Under the pieces are notes generated by a model, which did not search any database, had not been told where the DNA came from, and worked only from the letters and a program-made list of their open reading frames with translations. Position numbers and translations under genes: made by a program. A stretch of 64,000 nt of DNA from Alcaligenaceae bacterium (lineage in GTDB: Bacteria > Pseudomonadota > Gammaproteobacteria > Burkholderiales > Burkholderiaceae_B). Where the stretch lies: NCBI GenBank assembly GCA_013416405.1, contig JACCET010000005.1:62001-126000 (forward strand), read 5' to 3'. Below, in pieces: positions 17,104 to 26,979 of this stretch. Within the stretch, counting starts at the first letter, position 1, and every line of letters begins with the position of its first letter.

Positions 17104-20100
17104 TTACAGTGTCCGGGCAATTTCTTTGATTTCGAAGATCTCGAGCTGGTCGCCGACTTCAATATCATTGTTGTTCTTGAGGGTGATACCGCAATCAAAG
17201 CCCGATTTGACTTCCTTGACGTCGTCTTTGAAACGACGCAGGGAGTCGATCCAGCCCGACCAGTGCACCACGTGGTTGCGCAGCAACCGCACTTGAGAGT
17301 CGCGGCGCACAACGCCATCGGTAACCATACAACCCGCAATATTGCCCACGCGCGAAACGTTGTAGACCTCGCGAATTTCGACCATGCCGATGACTTCCTC
17401 GCGCTTTTCCGGAGCCAGCATGCCCGACAGGGCGTTGCGGACATCGTCGACAGCATCGTAAATGATGTTGTAGTAGCGCAGATCGATATCGTTATGTTCG
17501 GCCAATTTCTTGGCGCTTTGCTCGGCCCGTACGTTAAAGCCTATGACCACGGCATGCGATGCAATGGCTAGGTTAACGTCGCTTTCCGAGATGCCACCCA
17601 CAGCGGCATGCACAACCTGCACCCGGACTTCGTCAGTGGACAGCTTGATCAGGGACTGCACCAGGGCTTCTTGCGAACCCTGCACGTCGGTCTTGATGAT
17701 AAGCGCAAGCGTTTGTACGCCTTCGCCAATATTGTCGAACATGGATTCAAGCTTGGCAGCCTGTTGGCGCGCCAGCTTGACGTCGCGGAACTTGCCCTGA
17801 CGGAACAAGGCGATTTCACGCGCCTTGCGCTCGTCGACCATGGCGATGACTTCGTCGCCGGCGGCTGGAACCTCGGTCAGGCCCTGGATTTCAACAGGCA
17901 TGGACGGTCCGGCGCTGTTCACGGGCTTGCCGTTTTCGTTGAGCATGGCGCGTACGCGGCCAAAGCTGGCTCCGGCCAGAACCGCGTCACCACGGTTCAG
18001 CGTGCCGCTTTGCACCAGTATGGTTGCGACCGGCCCACGACCCTTGTCCAGGCGTGCCTCGACCACAATACCCTTGGCCGGTGCATCGACTGCTGCGGTC
18101 AACTCAAGAATTTCGGCTTGAAGCAATACGTTTTCCAGCAAGGAATCAATACCTTCGCCTGTTTTGGCCGACACGCCCACAAAGGGAACATCGCCACCGT
18201 ATTCTTCCGGCACGACCTCTTCAGAGACCAATTCCTGCTTGACTCGCTCGGGATTGCCATCGGGTTTGTCTATTTTGGTAATGGCCACGACCAAGGGCAC
18301 ACCCGCCGCCTTGGCGTGGTGGATGGCCTCTTTGGTTTGCGGCATGACACCGTCGTCTGAGGCCACGACCAGAATCACGATATCGGTTGCCTGGGCACCC
18401 CGTGCACGCATGGCCGTAAAGGCTTCGTGTCCGGGGGTGTCAAGGAAGGTGACCATGCCACGCTCAGTCTTGACGTTGTAGGCACCGATGTGTTGGGTAA
18501 TGCCCCCTGCTTCGCCAGACGCCACTTTGGTACGGCGAATATAGTCGAGTAGTGATGTCTTACCGTGGTCGACGTGACCCATAACGGTGACAACCGGTGC
18601 GCGAGGCAGCTGTTCAGCTTCTGTGCTTTCGGTGATTTCGAGGAAGGCTTCAGGATCGTCGAGCTTGGCAGCAATGGCTATATGACCGAGTTCTTCGACC
18701 ACTATCATGGCCGTTTCCTGATCGAGCACCTGGTTGATCGTGACCATTTGACCAAGCTTCATCAGGTGCTTGATGACTTCAGCCGCCTTGATGGACATTT
18801 TGTGTGCCAGATCAGCCACTGAAATGGTTTCAGGCACATGAACTTCACGAGCGATGAACTCGACCGGCTGCACTTCCTTGCGCTCTGGCTGGGCATTGCG
18901 GCCACGGCCACGGGCATTGCCCTTGCCACCCTTGCCGGCCTTTCCGCCCGCACGCCAGCCATCACGGCTGGGGCCAGCTGGCGGCGCATCGGCCTTGGCG
19001 GCTGGCTTTTTACGGCCACTGTCGTCAGTCCAGGAGGAGGAAACCTCGGCGGCTTTGATGACTTTCTTGACTTCACCTGGCTTGCCGTCTTTCTTGGCAC
19101 CCTTGGCGCCAGCCGGTTTATGCAAAGTGCCTGACAGATTGCCGGCCTCGGGCTCGGGCGCTTTCAAAACCTTGCGGGGACGGCTGAGCATTTCGCGCAG
19201 CGCGGCCGCTTCAGCTTCTGCAGCACGACGGGCACGCTCGCGATCTGGGTCGACGGCAGGCGCCGCTGCGGGTGCACGGCGAACCGCCGTTTTGGCGGGA
19301 CGCGCCGCTGGCTTGGCAACTGCTGGCTTGCTTTCGTTTGCCTCTGGCTCGGACTTGGACGCAGCAGCGGGTTCAGCGGGCGTTTCAGCCTGCATTGGCG
19401 CCTGCTCGGGCTGCGCATCAACCGGTGCGGCTACTTCTTTGGCCGCTGCCTGGGTTGGTTCGGCCTGCTCAGGTTCTTGCTTTACGGGTTCGGACTGAAC
19501 CGGCTGGGCGGGCTCGGGCTGCGACTGGGCAGGAGCCTGCGAGGCCTCGGGCTGCACATCAGCTGCGGCAACGGGTTCGGTCGAAACGGATGGCTGCTCT
19601 GGGACTTCAGGAGCAGCTTCGGTATTTTCAGAAGGAGTCGGTGCCGCTGCTTCAGCCGCTGGCGCCTGCTGTTCGGCAGATGCATGCGATTGCGTAGCCG
19701 GACTGCTGTCGGGCGTGGAAGCAGACGGATCGGGCACGGCCGTTTCGATGACCGCGTCGTGTTCCGCTTCAGCGGCCTCGGCACGAGCAGCCTCGTTGAT
19801 GAGCTCGGCGGGATCGCGCTTGACGAACACACGCTTTTTTCTCACCTCTACTTGAATTGTGCGCGAGCGCCCCGAGCCGTCGGCCTGCCGAATCTCGGAG
19901 GTTTGACGACGGGTCAGGGTGATTTTCTTGCCCTCGTTCCCGCCATGGGCACGACGCAAGGACTCAAGGAGCTTCGCCTTATCCGTGTCAGTGACGGCAT
20001 CGTCAACTGACTTGAGTTCAACGCCTGCGGAACGCAGCTGCTCCAGCAGTACGTTCGATGGCATTTTCAGTTCAACAGCGAACTGGGCGACGGTGTTACT

Positions 20101-20106
20101 CGGCAT
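17104..20106 (-). CDS. infB: Translation initiation factor IF-2
   Basis: GTPase that places initiator fMet-tRNA on the 30S subunit. The protein has 1000 residues. An IF2_N domain at the extreme N-terminus ([20 protein letters not shown]) is followed by a long Ala/Pro/Glu/Gln-rich disordered stretch (about residues 110-290), a basic linker, then the G domain with [12 protein letters not shown] and [15 protein letters not shown], and the C-terminal tRNA-binding domains. I chose the ATG at 20106, after AGAGAGAG, over one at 20145 because MPSNTVAQF fits the family N-terminus. The gene lies between nusA and rbfA. Confidence 0.95.
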   Translation of the reverse strand: MPSNTVAQFAVELKMPSNVLLEQLRSAGVELKSVDDAVTDTDKAKLLESLRRAHGGNEGKKITLTRRQTSEIRQADGSGRSRTIQVEVRKKRVFVKRDPAELINEAARAEAAEAEHDAVIETAVPDPSASTPDSSPATQSHASAEQQAPAAEAAAPTPSENTEAAPEVPEQPSVSTEPVAAADVQPEASQAPAQSQPEPAQPVQSEPVKQEPEQAEPTQAAAKEVAAPVDAQPEQAPMQAETPAEPAAASKSEPEANESKPAVAKPAARPAKTAVRRAPAAAPAVDPDRERARRAAEAEAAALREMLSRPRKVLKAPEPEAGNLSGTLHKPAGAKGAKKDGKPGEVKKVIKAAEVSSSWTDDSGRKKPAAKADAPPAGPSRDGWRAGGKAGKGGKGNARGRGRNAQPERKEVQPVEFIAREVHVPETISVADLAHKMSIKAAEVIKHLMKLGQMVTINQVLDQETAMIVVEELGHIAIAAKLDDPEAFLEITESTEAEQLPRAPVVTVMGHVDHGKTSLLDYIRRTKVASGEAGGITQHIGAYNVKTERGMVTFLDTPGHEAFTAMRARGAQATDIVILVVASDDGVMPQTKEAIHHAKAAGVPLVVAITKIDKPDGNPERVKQELVSEEVVPEEYGGDVPFVGVSAKTGEGIDSLLENVLLQAEILELTAAVDAPAKGIVVEARLDKGRGPVATILVQSGTLNRGDAVLAGASFGRVRAMLNENGKPVNSAGPSMPVEIQGLTEVPAAGDEVIAMVDERKAREIALFRQGKFRDVKLARQQAAKLESMFDNIGEGVQTLALIIKTDVQGSQEALVQSLIKLSTDEVRVQVVHAAVGGISESDVNLAIASHAVVIGFNVRAEQSAKKLAEHNDIDLRYYNIIYDAVDDVRNALSGMLAPEKREEVIGMVEIREVYNVSRVGNIAGCMVTDGVVRRDSQVRLLRNHVVHWSGWIDSLRRFKDDVKEVKSGFDCGITLKNNNDIEVGDQLEIFEIKEIARTL

Positions 20107-20175
20107 TCGACTCTCTCTTGCTTGCTTGCTACTACTATTTTTCAATAAATATACTCAGTTGGTTCGGCATGCTTG

Positions 20176-21660
20176 TCAGGCCTCGTCATCGAACCAGTGA
20201 GCTCGTGCCCGCATGATCATTTGGCTGGCTTCTTCTTCCGACAAGCCAGATATTTCCGACAGCTCGTCTGTTGCCAACTCGGCCAAATCATCAAGGGCAA
20301 GCACCTCGTTTTCAGCCAGTTTTGCAACCAGCTCGGGGGTCATACCTTCGATTTCGATCAGTTCTTGCGCCACCGTTTGAACACGCTCTTCCTGGGCGAT
20401 GGCTTCAGTCAGCAATGCATTACGTGCCCGGGTACGCAGCTCATTGATCGTGTCTTCATCGAAGGCTTCGATTTCGAGCAGTTCCTGCATAGGAACGTAA
20501 GCGATTTCTTCCAGGCCGGTAAAGCCTTCATCGATAAGAATATCGGCCACTTCCTCGTCGACGTCCAGCTTGCTGATGAAGGCCTGACGAAGCCCAGTAC
20601 GCTCTTCTTCCTGACGATTCTGGTTCTCTTCGGGTGTCATGATGTTGATCTGCCACCCGGTAAGCTCGGAAGCCAAACGAACGTTCTGACCCCGCGCGCC
20701 AATAGCCTTGGGAAGATTTTCGGCATCGACCACGACATCCATGGCGTGCTTGTCTTCATCGACCATGATGGACTCGACATGCGCGGGCGCCAAGGCGCCG
20801 ATTACGAATTCAGCCGGATCCTCGGCCCACAACACGATATCGACCTGTTCGCCACCGAGTTCGTTGCGCACGGCGGTGACGCGTGATCCACGCATACCTA
20901 CGCAAGTACCAATGGGATCAATACGCTTGTCGTAAGCAATGACGGCAATTTTTGCGCGCACACCCGGGTCGCGGGCAGCCGCCTTGATTTCCAGCAGGCC
21001 TTGCTCGATTTCCGGCACTTCGTTATCGAACAGCTGACGGATGAAATCGGGCGCAGTACGCGACAAAATGACCTGTTGGCCACGAGCAGTGTGATCGACC
21101 TTCAGCACCCAGGCACGAATGCGGTCACCCACCCGGATATTTTCCTTGGGTATGGTTTCAGAGCGCGGCAGGCGGGCTTCTATTTTGCCAGTCTCGATGA
21201 TGGCATCGCCTTTATCCATGCGCTTGACGGTGCCCGATACGATATTTTCGCCGCGTTCAAGGAAGTCGTTGAGCACTTGCTCACGCTCGGCATCGCGAAT
21301 TTTCTGGAGTATGGCCTGCTTGGCCGCCTGGGCTCCGATACGACCAAACTCTTCGGGTTCCAGTTGCTCTTCAATGTATTCGCCTACCTCGATGCCAGGT
21401 AAGATTTCCTGTGCATCGGAATGCAGTTCCTGCTGATCAGGCTCTTGCAAACCCGCATCATCGGGCACGACCAGCCAGCGGCGAAACCCTTCGTGCTCGC
21501 CAGACATGCGATCTATGGTCACCCGGATATCGGCGTCTTCCTTGAAACGCTTTTTCATGGCAGACGCCAAAGCGTTTTCGAGCGCGCCGAAAACGACTTC
21601 GCGGCCTACGTTTTTTTCACGCGCTAAGGCGTCAACCAACAAAAGAATTTCGCGACTCAT
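20176..21660 (-). CDS. nusA: Transcription termination/antitermination factor NusA
   Basis: RNA polymerase-binding factor of 494 residues. In order: N-terminal polymerase-binding domain ([18 protein letters not shown]), S1 domain ([14 protein letters not shown]), two KH domains ([14 protein letters not shown] and [13 protein letters not shown]), and two acidic C-terminal repeats as in the enterobacterial form. It overlaps rimP by ATGA. NusA can regulate its own operon; the hairpin with a T-run just before rimP is a candidate target. Confidence 0.97.
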   Translation of the reverse strand: MSREILLLVDALAREKNVGREVVFGALENALASAMKKRFKEDADIRVTIDRMSGEHEGFRRWLVVPDDAGLQEPDQQELHSDAQEILPGIEVGEYIEEQLEPEEFGRIGAQAAKQAILQKIRDAEREQVLNDFLERGENIVSGTVKRMDKGDAIIETGKIEARLPRSETIPKENIRVGDRIRAWVLKVDHTARGQQVILSRTAPDFIRQLFDNEVPEIEQGLLEIKAAARDPGVRAKIAVIAYDKRIDPIGTCVGMRGSRVTAVRNELGGEQVDIVLWAEDPAEFVIGALAPAHVESIMVDEDKHAMDVVVDAENLPKAIGARGQNVRLASELTGWQINIMTPEENQNRQEEERTGLRQAFISKLDVDEEVADILIDEGFTGLEEIAYVPMQELLEIEAFDEDTINELRTRARNALLTEAIAQEERVQTVAQELIEIEGMTPELVAKLAENEVLALDDLAELATDELSEISGLSEEEASQMIMRARAHWFDDEA

Positions 21661-22145
21661 CGCTTATTACCCTTGAAATCGAGAATGGGATCCAGTTTTG
21701 CACGATCAACGTCGTCGAAGGTAAAGTCAAGTACTTGCTCTTTACCCGAGCCCGCATCCAGCTCAAGGCCAAACACAGGATTCGCAGACGGATCGGAAGC
21801 TGCCGTATCGGGGACACGAAGCACGCCCACGTATACCTTGCGATTATCAATGGCTACACGCAGCTTGATTTCGATGCGTTCGTTGGCAAATCGAACGAAA
21901 TCAGCAACCCGATTCAGCGGACGATCAATGCCGGGCGAACCCACTTCAAGACGCTTGTAGTCGATATTCTCAACTTCGAACACGCGTGACAAATGTTTTG
22001 AAACCTGTTCGCAGTCCTCGATACGCACCCCATCGGGGCGATCGATTGTGACGCGCAAAAGCCCAAGCGGCGCACGCTCAACGTCGACAAGTTCGACATC
22101 CAGGCCGGCAATGGCTTCTTGTGTCAATGCGAATATATCTGCCAT
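21657..22145 (-). CDS. rimP: Ribosome maturation factor RimP
   Basis: Factor for 30S subunit assembly, 162 residues. Family segments are [24 protein letters not shown] and [16 protein letters not shown] chose the ATG at 22145 (MADIFALTQ) over an upstream start at 22202, which would add residues unlike the family and would run through the hairpin at 22163-22179. The spacing to that hairpin is very tight; see the leader entry. It is the first gene of the nusA-infB operon. Confidence 0.93.
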   Translation of the reverse strand: MADIFALTQEAIAGLDVELVDVERAPLGLLRVTIDRPDGVRIEDCEQVSKHLSRVFEVENIDYKRLEVGSPGIDRPLNRVADFVRFANERIEIKLRVAIDNRKVYVGVLRVPDTAASDPSANPVFGLELDAGSGKEQVLDFTFDDVDRAKLDPILDFKGNKR

Positions 22146-22152
22146 AAAATCC

Positions 22153-22179
22153 AAAAAAAAATGGGCTGCACAACAGCCC
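22153..22179 (-). terminator. Terminator-like hairpin with nine Ts just before rimP
   Basis: On the minus strand GGGCTG-TTGTG-CAGCCC (22179-22163) is followed by AT and nine Ts in total (to 22153), then the rimP start at 22145. This is a canonical intrinsic terminator shape, but it lies inside the leader of rimP-nusA-infB. It may be an attenuator, for example for NusA-dependent autoregulation, or it may end transcription from rluB with rimP served by a processive or readthrough transcript. Confidence 0.6.
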
Positions 22180-22517
22180 ACTATCACACCCGCAGCAAGC
22201 AATCATGCCAGCCACCGCGCCTACTACGCAGCATTTTTGCCAACACTTGCTTACCCAAGGCGCATTCGAAAATGTGCCGCTAACATTGCTAACCAAAGCC
22301 AACAGGCCGACCGCCGCCCAGCAGCAACACGGCCCAGAACACAACAACCCGGTAACCAGCTAGCTGCCAACATCAAAAAACGCTGCCATGCATAGCCAAA
22401 ACAATATAGCTGTAAAGCCCTACATTCTAACAGAAATTCAGAAAAATTCCTGTTATGTCTAGGCCTTACATTAAAAAAGCAACATGGAGCCTAGCACGTT
22501 TGCCCTGGACCACCCGA
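22180..22517 (-). promoter_or_regulatory. Leader and promoter region of the rimP-nusA-infB operon
   Basis: No gene is seen between rluB and rimP. On the minus strand an extended -10 element, TGTTAGAAT (22432-22424), would start a leader of about 270 nt that ends at the hairpin before rimP. No good -35 accompanies it, as is usual for extended -10 promoters. I found no tRNA in the leader, unlike the enterobacterial operon that carries metY here. Confidence 0.4.
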
Positions 22518-24338
22518 TTAACGGCTACGGCCGCCACCCAATTTGCCCAAATGCGACTCGTGCGCCGAAGCACCGCGTGGCTGCCAGTCGTCGCCACGTG
22601 CAGCACCGGATCGCGCCCGGGAGCCGGCGGGTTTCGCCTTGCTTTCACCACGCGGGGCGCGAGGCGCGGAAGGCTTGGCGCCTCCCGGCTTGCCGCCGCC
22701 CTGCTTGGCCGGACGCGCGCCTGGCCCGCGACGGCGGGCATTGCCCGCAGCGCCCTCGAGTCGAACCTCACCGTCGCCCTGCTGCGTTTCGGCATGCTTG
22801 CGATTGCGGCCGTCCGTTTGGTTACGGCCACCCGCGCGGCTTGCACCCGCCTTGTTGCCTGTCTTGCCTGCACCGGCCTTGCCTCTGCCACCCGAAGGCT
22901 GGCCATTAGGCAAACCGCCACTGAAGCTCTTGCCTGTGCCGTAGGGGTCTGATGGATAAGCTTCCGCCGCTGTTGCGCGCTGCGGGCGCCCCCCCGACAG
23001 CTTGCCACGACGGCTGACCTTGGCGCCATTCGTGCCATTACGTTCAAGCGTACCAAAGCCCGGGGGCAAGGCACTGTCGTGAGAGGTAGGCTGGCGTTCA
23101 CGCCCCGAACCGAAAGATTCGTCGGAATCATCTTCGCGCAACAGTCCAAGCTGCAGCATCAGCGCGGTTACCAGGGAGCCATCAAGCTCTTCCCAACGCC
23201 CACGACGCAAATTGCGCGGCAGCACAACCTCACCGAAGCGGGTCCGGATAAGGCGGCTAACCATCACGCCAGCCGCTTCAAACATACGACGAACTTCCCG
23301 GTTGCGCCCTTCTTTCAAGGTAACGCGATACCAGCGATTGCTGCCCTCGCCGCCAAGATAATCGAGAGCGCCAAACTGGGCAGGGCCATCATCAAGCTGA
23401 ATACCCTTAAGTAGACTAGCCTTCTGATCGTCAGCAAGCTCACCCAGCACCCTGACCGCATATTCCCGTTCGGCACCGTAACGAGGGTGCGTCAGACGGT
23501 TGGCCAGATCACCTGATGTCGTCAGGATAAGCAAGCCTTCAGTATTTAAGTCAAGACGCCCCACCGACAGCCATTTGCCCACACGCATCTTGGGCAAGCG
23601 CGCAAACACCGTGGCGCGCCCTTCTGGATCATCATGGCTGACAATCTCGCCGGCGGGCTTGTGATAAAGGATGATGCGCGGCGGTTTTTTTGCATTCGGA
23701 CGCACAACAGGACGCCCATTGACACGAACCTGATCATTGGCACCAACACGCTGCCCTATATGGGCGGGCTCTCCGTTGACCGAGACACGCCCGGCAACGA
23801 TCAACTCTTCCATTTCGCGGCGCGAGCCCACTCCTGCATCGGCCAGAACCTTATGCAACTTGGGAGTCAGCGCATCACTATTCAAATATTTGTCCAGGCG
23901 CTGCGAAATTTGCGCCGTATTGTCCAGATAAGCCAAAGCCTGCTCGGCTTCCTGCTCGCTCTCGGCATTTTTTTCAGCACGCGGACGGCGCTCGCGCGCC
24001 GGCTTGGCAGCGGCCGCCGGGGCGGCCTCGGAAGACTCGGCAGCCGGCGCTTTGCGACGGCGCGGATTGCGACGCGGCTTTGCGGCGGCCGTCACTTCAT
24101 CTGCCTGGCCCTGTGCCGGAGCGGACCCGTCGGCATCGGGCTGAACAGCCGCCTGGGCAGCTACATCGACAGGCACATCTGCTGCGGATTCATCACCACG
24201 CCGACGGCGAAACGGTGTTCTTAATTTACGCCCGCGACCACGCGGCGCGGCGGCTTTTGCCTGATCGGATGGCTCCGTACCAGCAGCAGCCTGAGCATCA
24301 GTGGCATGCACGTCTGTTTCTTTATTTATTTCAGTCAT
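22518..24338 (-). CDS. rluB: Large-subunit rRNA pseudouridine synthase RluB, with long tails
   Basis: RsuA/RluB-type pseudouridine synthase for 23S rRNA, 606 residues. The order is an N-terminal Ala/Arg/Lys-rich tail (about residues 1-150), an S4 domain ([21 protein letters not shown]), and the catalytic domain with the aspartate in [16 protein letters not shown]-terminal tail of about 190 residues is very rich in Gly, Lys and Arg. The core is only about 250 residues, so more than half the protein is low-complexity basic sequence likely to bind RNA. The start overlaps the scpB stop by 8 bases. Confidence 0.9.
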   Translation of the reverse strand: MTEINKETDVHATDAQAAAGTEPSDQAKAAAPRGRGRKLRTPFRRRRGDESAADVPVDVAAQAAVQPDADGSAPAQGQADEVTAAAKPRRNPRRRKAPAAESSEAAPAAAAKPARERRPRAEKNAESEQEAEQALAYLDNTAQISQRLDKYLNSDALTPKLHKVLADAGVGSRREMEELIVAGRVSVNGEPAHIGQRVGANDQVRVNGRPVVRPNAKKPPRIILYHKPAGEIVSHDDPEGRATVFARLPKMRVGKWLSVGRLDLNTEGLLILTTSGDLANRLTHPRYGAEREYAVRVLGELADDQKASLLKGIQLDDGPAQFGALDYLGGEGSNRWYRVTLKEGRNREVRRMFEAAGVMVSRLIRTRFGEVVLPRNLRRGRWEELDGSLVTALMLQLGLLREDDSDESFGSGRERQPTSHDSALPPGFGTLERNGTNGAKVSRRGKLSGGRPQRATAAEAYPSDPYGTGKSFSGGLPNGQPSGGRGKAGAGKTGNKAGASRAGGRNQTDGRNRKHAETQQGDGEVRLEGAAGNARRRGPGARPAKQGGGKPGGAKPSAPRAPRGESKAKPAGSRARSGAARGDDWQPRGASAHESHLGKLGGGRSR

Positions 24339-25053
24339 TTTCTTTTAGGTACTCCGTTTCAATCTTTTCTATTTCCGATGGCACCGGCTCTTGCAGGCCA
24401 TCCAGCCCGGAGGCAGCCTCTTGCATTTCGGCCTGCTCGACTTCGGTCTGCACAGCCCCATCTTGAGTGAGCGCATCCGATGCAGCCTCATCCGCAGGAA
24501 TCTCTTCGAACTCCAGCCCTGCCAGCGCCACCACAGCCTCTTGAGACTCAAGGGCAGGTAGATCATCAAGCGCCTTCAGCCCAAGGTCATCAAGGAACTG
24601 ACGTGTCGTGCCCAGCAAGGCAGGCCTGCCTGGCGCATCGCGATATCCCAGCACCTCTATCCAACCCCTGTCCTCAAGCGTGCGCACAATCTGCGAGCTG
24701 ACGGTTACCCCACGTATATCTTCAATATCACCCCGGGTGACAGGCTGTCGCCAGGCAATGATGGCCAGGGTTTCCAGTACGGCGCGCGAATATTTCGGAG
24801 GCCTTTCAGGATTCAGCCGGGCCAGATAACGCTGCATCTCGGGACGGCTCTGGAACCTCCACCCGCTGGACAAGGCCAGCAGCTCAAGGCCTCTTTCACC
24901 CCAGTCCTGCTGCAGCGACTCAAGGCAGCGTCGTATATCGTCCAGCGACAGCTCTTCGGCCACAAACAGCTTGCGCAGCTCGGCTGGCGGCATAGGCTGA
25001 TCGGCGCATAGAAGCGCTGTTTCCAGCACTCGAATGATCTCTGATTCAGTCAT
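24331..25053 (-). CDS. scpB: Segregation and condensation protein B
   Basis: Kleisin-associated winged-helix subunit of the SMC-ScpAB chromosome condensin. The protein has 240 residues. The family core is clear ([38 protein letters not shown]-like block, [20 protein letters not shown]), followed by an acidic Ala/Glu-rich tail. The frame opens at TTG 25056 but the ATG at 25053 is the likely start. It is cotranscribed with rluB. scpA is not adjacent in the window. The gene is divergent from the tRNA-fMet gene with 67 bases between them. Confidence 0.9.
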   Translation of the reverse strand: MTESEIIRVLETALLCADQPMPPAELRKLFVAEELSLDDIRRCLESLQQDWGERGLELLALSSGWRFQSRPEMQRYLARLNPERPPKYSRAVLETLAIIAWRQPVTRGDIEDIRGVTVSSQIVRTLEDRGWIEVLGYRDAPGRPALLGTTRQFLDDLGLKALDDLPALESQEAVVALAGLEFEEIPADEAASDALTQDGAVQTEVEQAEMQEAASGLDGLQEPVPSEIEKIETEYLKEND

Positions 25054-25078
25054 CAATATCGTTAAATCGCCTTAAAAT

Positions 25079-25107
25079 TTGCATAAAACTTATATGTAGG
25101 TTAATAT
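25079..25107 (+). promoter_or_regulatory. Promoter of the tRNA-fMet gene
   Basis: TTGCAT (25079-25084), a 17-base spacer and TAATAT (25102-25107), giving a start about 7 bases before the mature tRNA. This is the best sigma-70 promoter match in the area. Confidence 0.65.
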
Positions 25108-25120
25108 TCTTTTCTTCAGA

Positions 25121-25197
25121 CGCGGGGTGGAGCAGTCTGGCAGCTCGTCGGGCTCATAACCCGAAGGTCACAGGTTCAAATCCTGTCCCCGCAACCA
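25121..25197 (+). tRNA. Initiator tRNA-fMet (anticodon CAT)
   Basis: A 77-nt cloverleaf with encoded CCA. The anticodon loop is CTCATAA. Two initiator hallmarks are visible: the first base C faces A at position 72 (CGCGGGG against CCCCGCA), leaving the end of the acceptor stem unpaired, and three consecutive G-C pairs (GGG/CCC) close the anticodon stem. The T-arm is CAGGTTCAAATCCTG. It has its own promoter and terminator. Confidence 0.97.
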
Positions 25198-25206
25198 GAT
25201 TTACGA

Positions 25207-25245
25207 ATGGGTCAATTGCTACAGGCAATTGACCCATTTTTGTTT
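25207..25245 (+). terminator. Terminator of the tRNA-fMet gene
   Basis: Perfect 13-base stem ATGGGTCAATTGC / GCAATTGACCCAT (25207-25219 with 25225-25237), a five-base loop and a TTTTTGTTT tail. It lies 10 bases after the CCA end. Confidence 0.92.
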
Positions 25246-25878
25246 GGTCGTTGCTTTTAACAATCGCGCTTTTAACCATCGTGGATGCAACCACCATTTT
25301 CACTACAGACATCTGGCCGGCAGCTGCAGGAACGACGGTAACCTGACCACGGGCACCCAACCGGCCCGAAACACCAGACATATCGACGGCACGATCGCAA
25401 CGCCCCATCGGCAAACCGAGGGCGCGCGCGTAGCCATGACGTACATGCGTGGAGTCTTGATGAAACTCGTGTGTTTGGTCCATACAGGATGGATGCAAGA
25501 GATAAACCATTATTCCTATTTCAGGAAACCATTTGACGCCTTCGACTACGAATGGATCCTAAGCCGGATCGCAAACTTGCGGCAAACAGCAATGAAATAT
25601 GTGATTCAAGCATCTTTATGCCTGCCAGGGATGCTGTCCGCCAGAAAGGAGGAAGCGACCTGCCATGCGCAAAAGACACGTGTCTAAAGATTATTCAATT
25701 TATAGTGCGGCGGCCGGAGAAAGTGGAATCATCACGGGCCTGGCCGGTAGGTGCTGCATGCCTGGCTTTGTTATAGCAAGCCTGAACAAACAATAGACAT
25801 TACAGTTTGAAAACTGCAATGCCGCCTAGCGGTAGTAATGCTCTTATTACACCATCAGCAGACGGGCAATGCAACATT
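25246..25878. other. Gene-poor stretch after tRNA-fMet
   Basis: About 630 bases in which I see no supported gene. Several open frames exist on both strands but none has a recognisable domain, a good ribosome-binding site or family-like composition. A small hairpin CCGC-CTA-GCGG near 25821-25831 lies downstream of the cobW-like gene and could be a weak minus-strand terminator. No second copy of the tRNA 3' end was noticed, so there is no direct sign of an integrated element. Confidence 0.5.
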
Positions 25879-26979
25879 TCACTGGATAAAGTTGCCCTCA
25901 GACGACAATACCCTGGCTCCATCGGGCAACAATGCTCGTATTTTTTGCAACACGCCGGCGGCTTCGAGGTCCCGGTAAATGAATAGCAGCACCGAGTCCC
26001 TATCATCGATAGAATCACGGCCGCCAGCCTGCACATCGTTGTCCGGACTCACACTTTGCACGCAAGGCGCCGAGTCGACGATGGCCTCCAGCGGGTATAA
26101 GTGCTGATGAACCGCATGCACGGCGCTGGCTTGCTGTTCACCTCGGAACCACACCCTGCCTTTCAGGCGCAACAGCCCCTGGCCCAAACCGGCAAGCAGT
26201 TCGGACAAACCCCGCACTCCCTGTGATCGAACCCAGGGCTGCGCCCAGGTCAGGGTCAGTACACCCACGCCCGTATGGGCCTCGTGCCGACCCATGGCCC
26301 GTCCCGACCACATCGACACCGTGCCTCGGGGGATGTGCCGCCGCGTATCGGCGGCCATGTCCAGCAGCGCATTCAGGCCAGGCTGCGACTGCGTCAGCAA
26401 CAAGGGTGCCGATGAATTCAAGCGCTGTAGCTCGTGCTGCAAGGCCGGTATTTTTTTACTGGCCGAAATATCAGTCTTGCTGATGAGCAGCACATCGGCC
26501 AGCGCGACCTGCTGCACCGCTTCGGCATGCAGCCGTAATTGCTCCATGCCGTGCTCGGCATCCACCACCGTAATGCAGCCAGCATAGGCATAGCGATCGG
26601 CCAGGAAACGTTCATACTGCAAGGTATACATGACCGGGGCCGGATCGGCGATCCCTGTGGTTTCTATCAATAGCCTGGAAAATGGTGGAATTCTTTTGTA
26701 CAAGGCATCCAGAAACAGCTGACGCAAGGCATTGACCAAGTCTCCGCGTACAGCACAGCAGATGCAGCCCGATTCCAGCAGCACGATACGATCACTCAAC
26801 TGCAAAAAACGCTCGTGATCCAGCCCAATGTCACCCAACTCATTGATCAACACCACCACACGATCATGATCGTTCGCGCTGGCCGAACCGGACGCCTGGC
26901 TCAGCAGGCGATTGAGCAGCGTCGTTTTGCCACTGCCCAGGAAACCGGATACGACCGTTACCGGTATTTTCCTGCCCAT
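25879..26979 (-). CDS. CobW/COG0523-family GTPase, putative metal chaperone
   Basis: G3E-family P-loop GTPase, 366 residues. Walker A is SGFLGSGKTTLLNRLL near residue 11, the CxCC metal-binding motif is GCICCAVRGD near residue 73, and the guanine-specificity segment is ISKTDIS. The C-terminal CobW_C domain is present. Members deliver metals such as zinc or cobalt to client enzymes. No cobalamin, Zur or client gene adjoins it, so the metal is unknown. Its start codon overlaps the proposed start of the divergent neighbour gene. Confidence 0.85.
   Translation of the reverse strand: MGRKIPVTVVSGFLGSGKTTLLNRLLSQASGSASANDHDRVVVLINELGDIGLDHERFLQLSDRIVLLESGCICCAVRGDLVNALRQLFLDALYKRIPPFSRLLIETTGIADPAPVMYTLQYERFLADRYAYAGCITVVDAEHGMEQLRLHAEAVQQVALADVLLISKTDISASKKIPALQHELQRLNSSAPLLLTQSQPGLNALLDMAADTRRHIPRGTVSMWSGRAMGRHEAHTGVGVLTLTWAQPWVRSQGVRGLSELLAGLGQGLLRLKGRVWFRGEQQASAVHAVHQHLYPLEAIVDSAPCVQSVSPDNDVQAGGRDSIDDRDSVLLFIYRDLEAAGVLQKIRALLPDGARVLSSEGNFIQ

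Noticed and set aside
25154-25510. Minus-strand open frame ending in AGTGFEPVTFGL
   Set aside because: The end is the translated complement of the tRNA-fMet gene and its flank, a common spurious annotation; no domain, and it crosses the terminator.
25246-25878. Integrated element at the tRNA-fMet gene
   Set aside because: No integrase, no repeat of the tRNA 3' end and no foreign composition was noticed in the following stretch.
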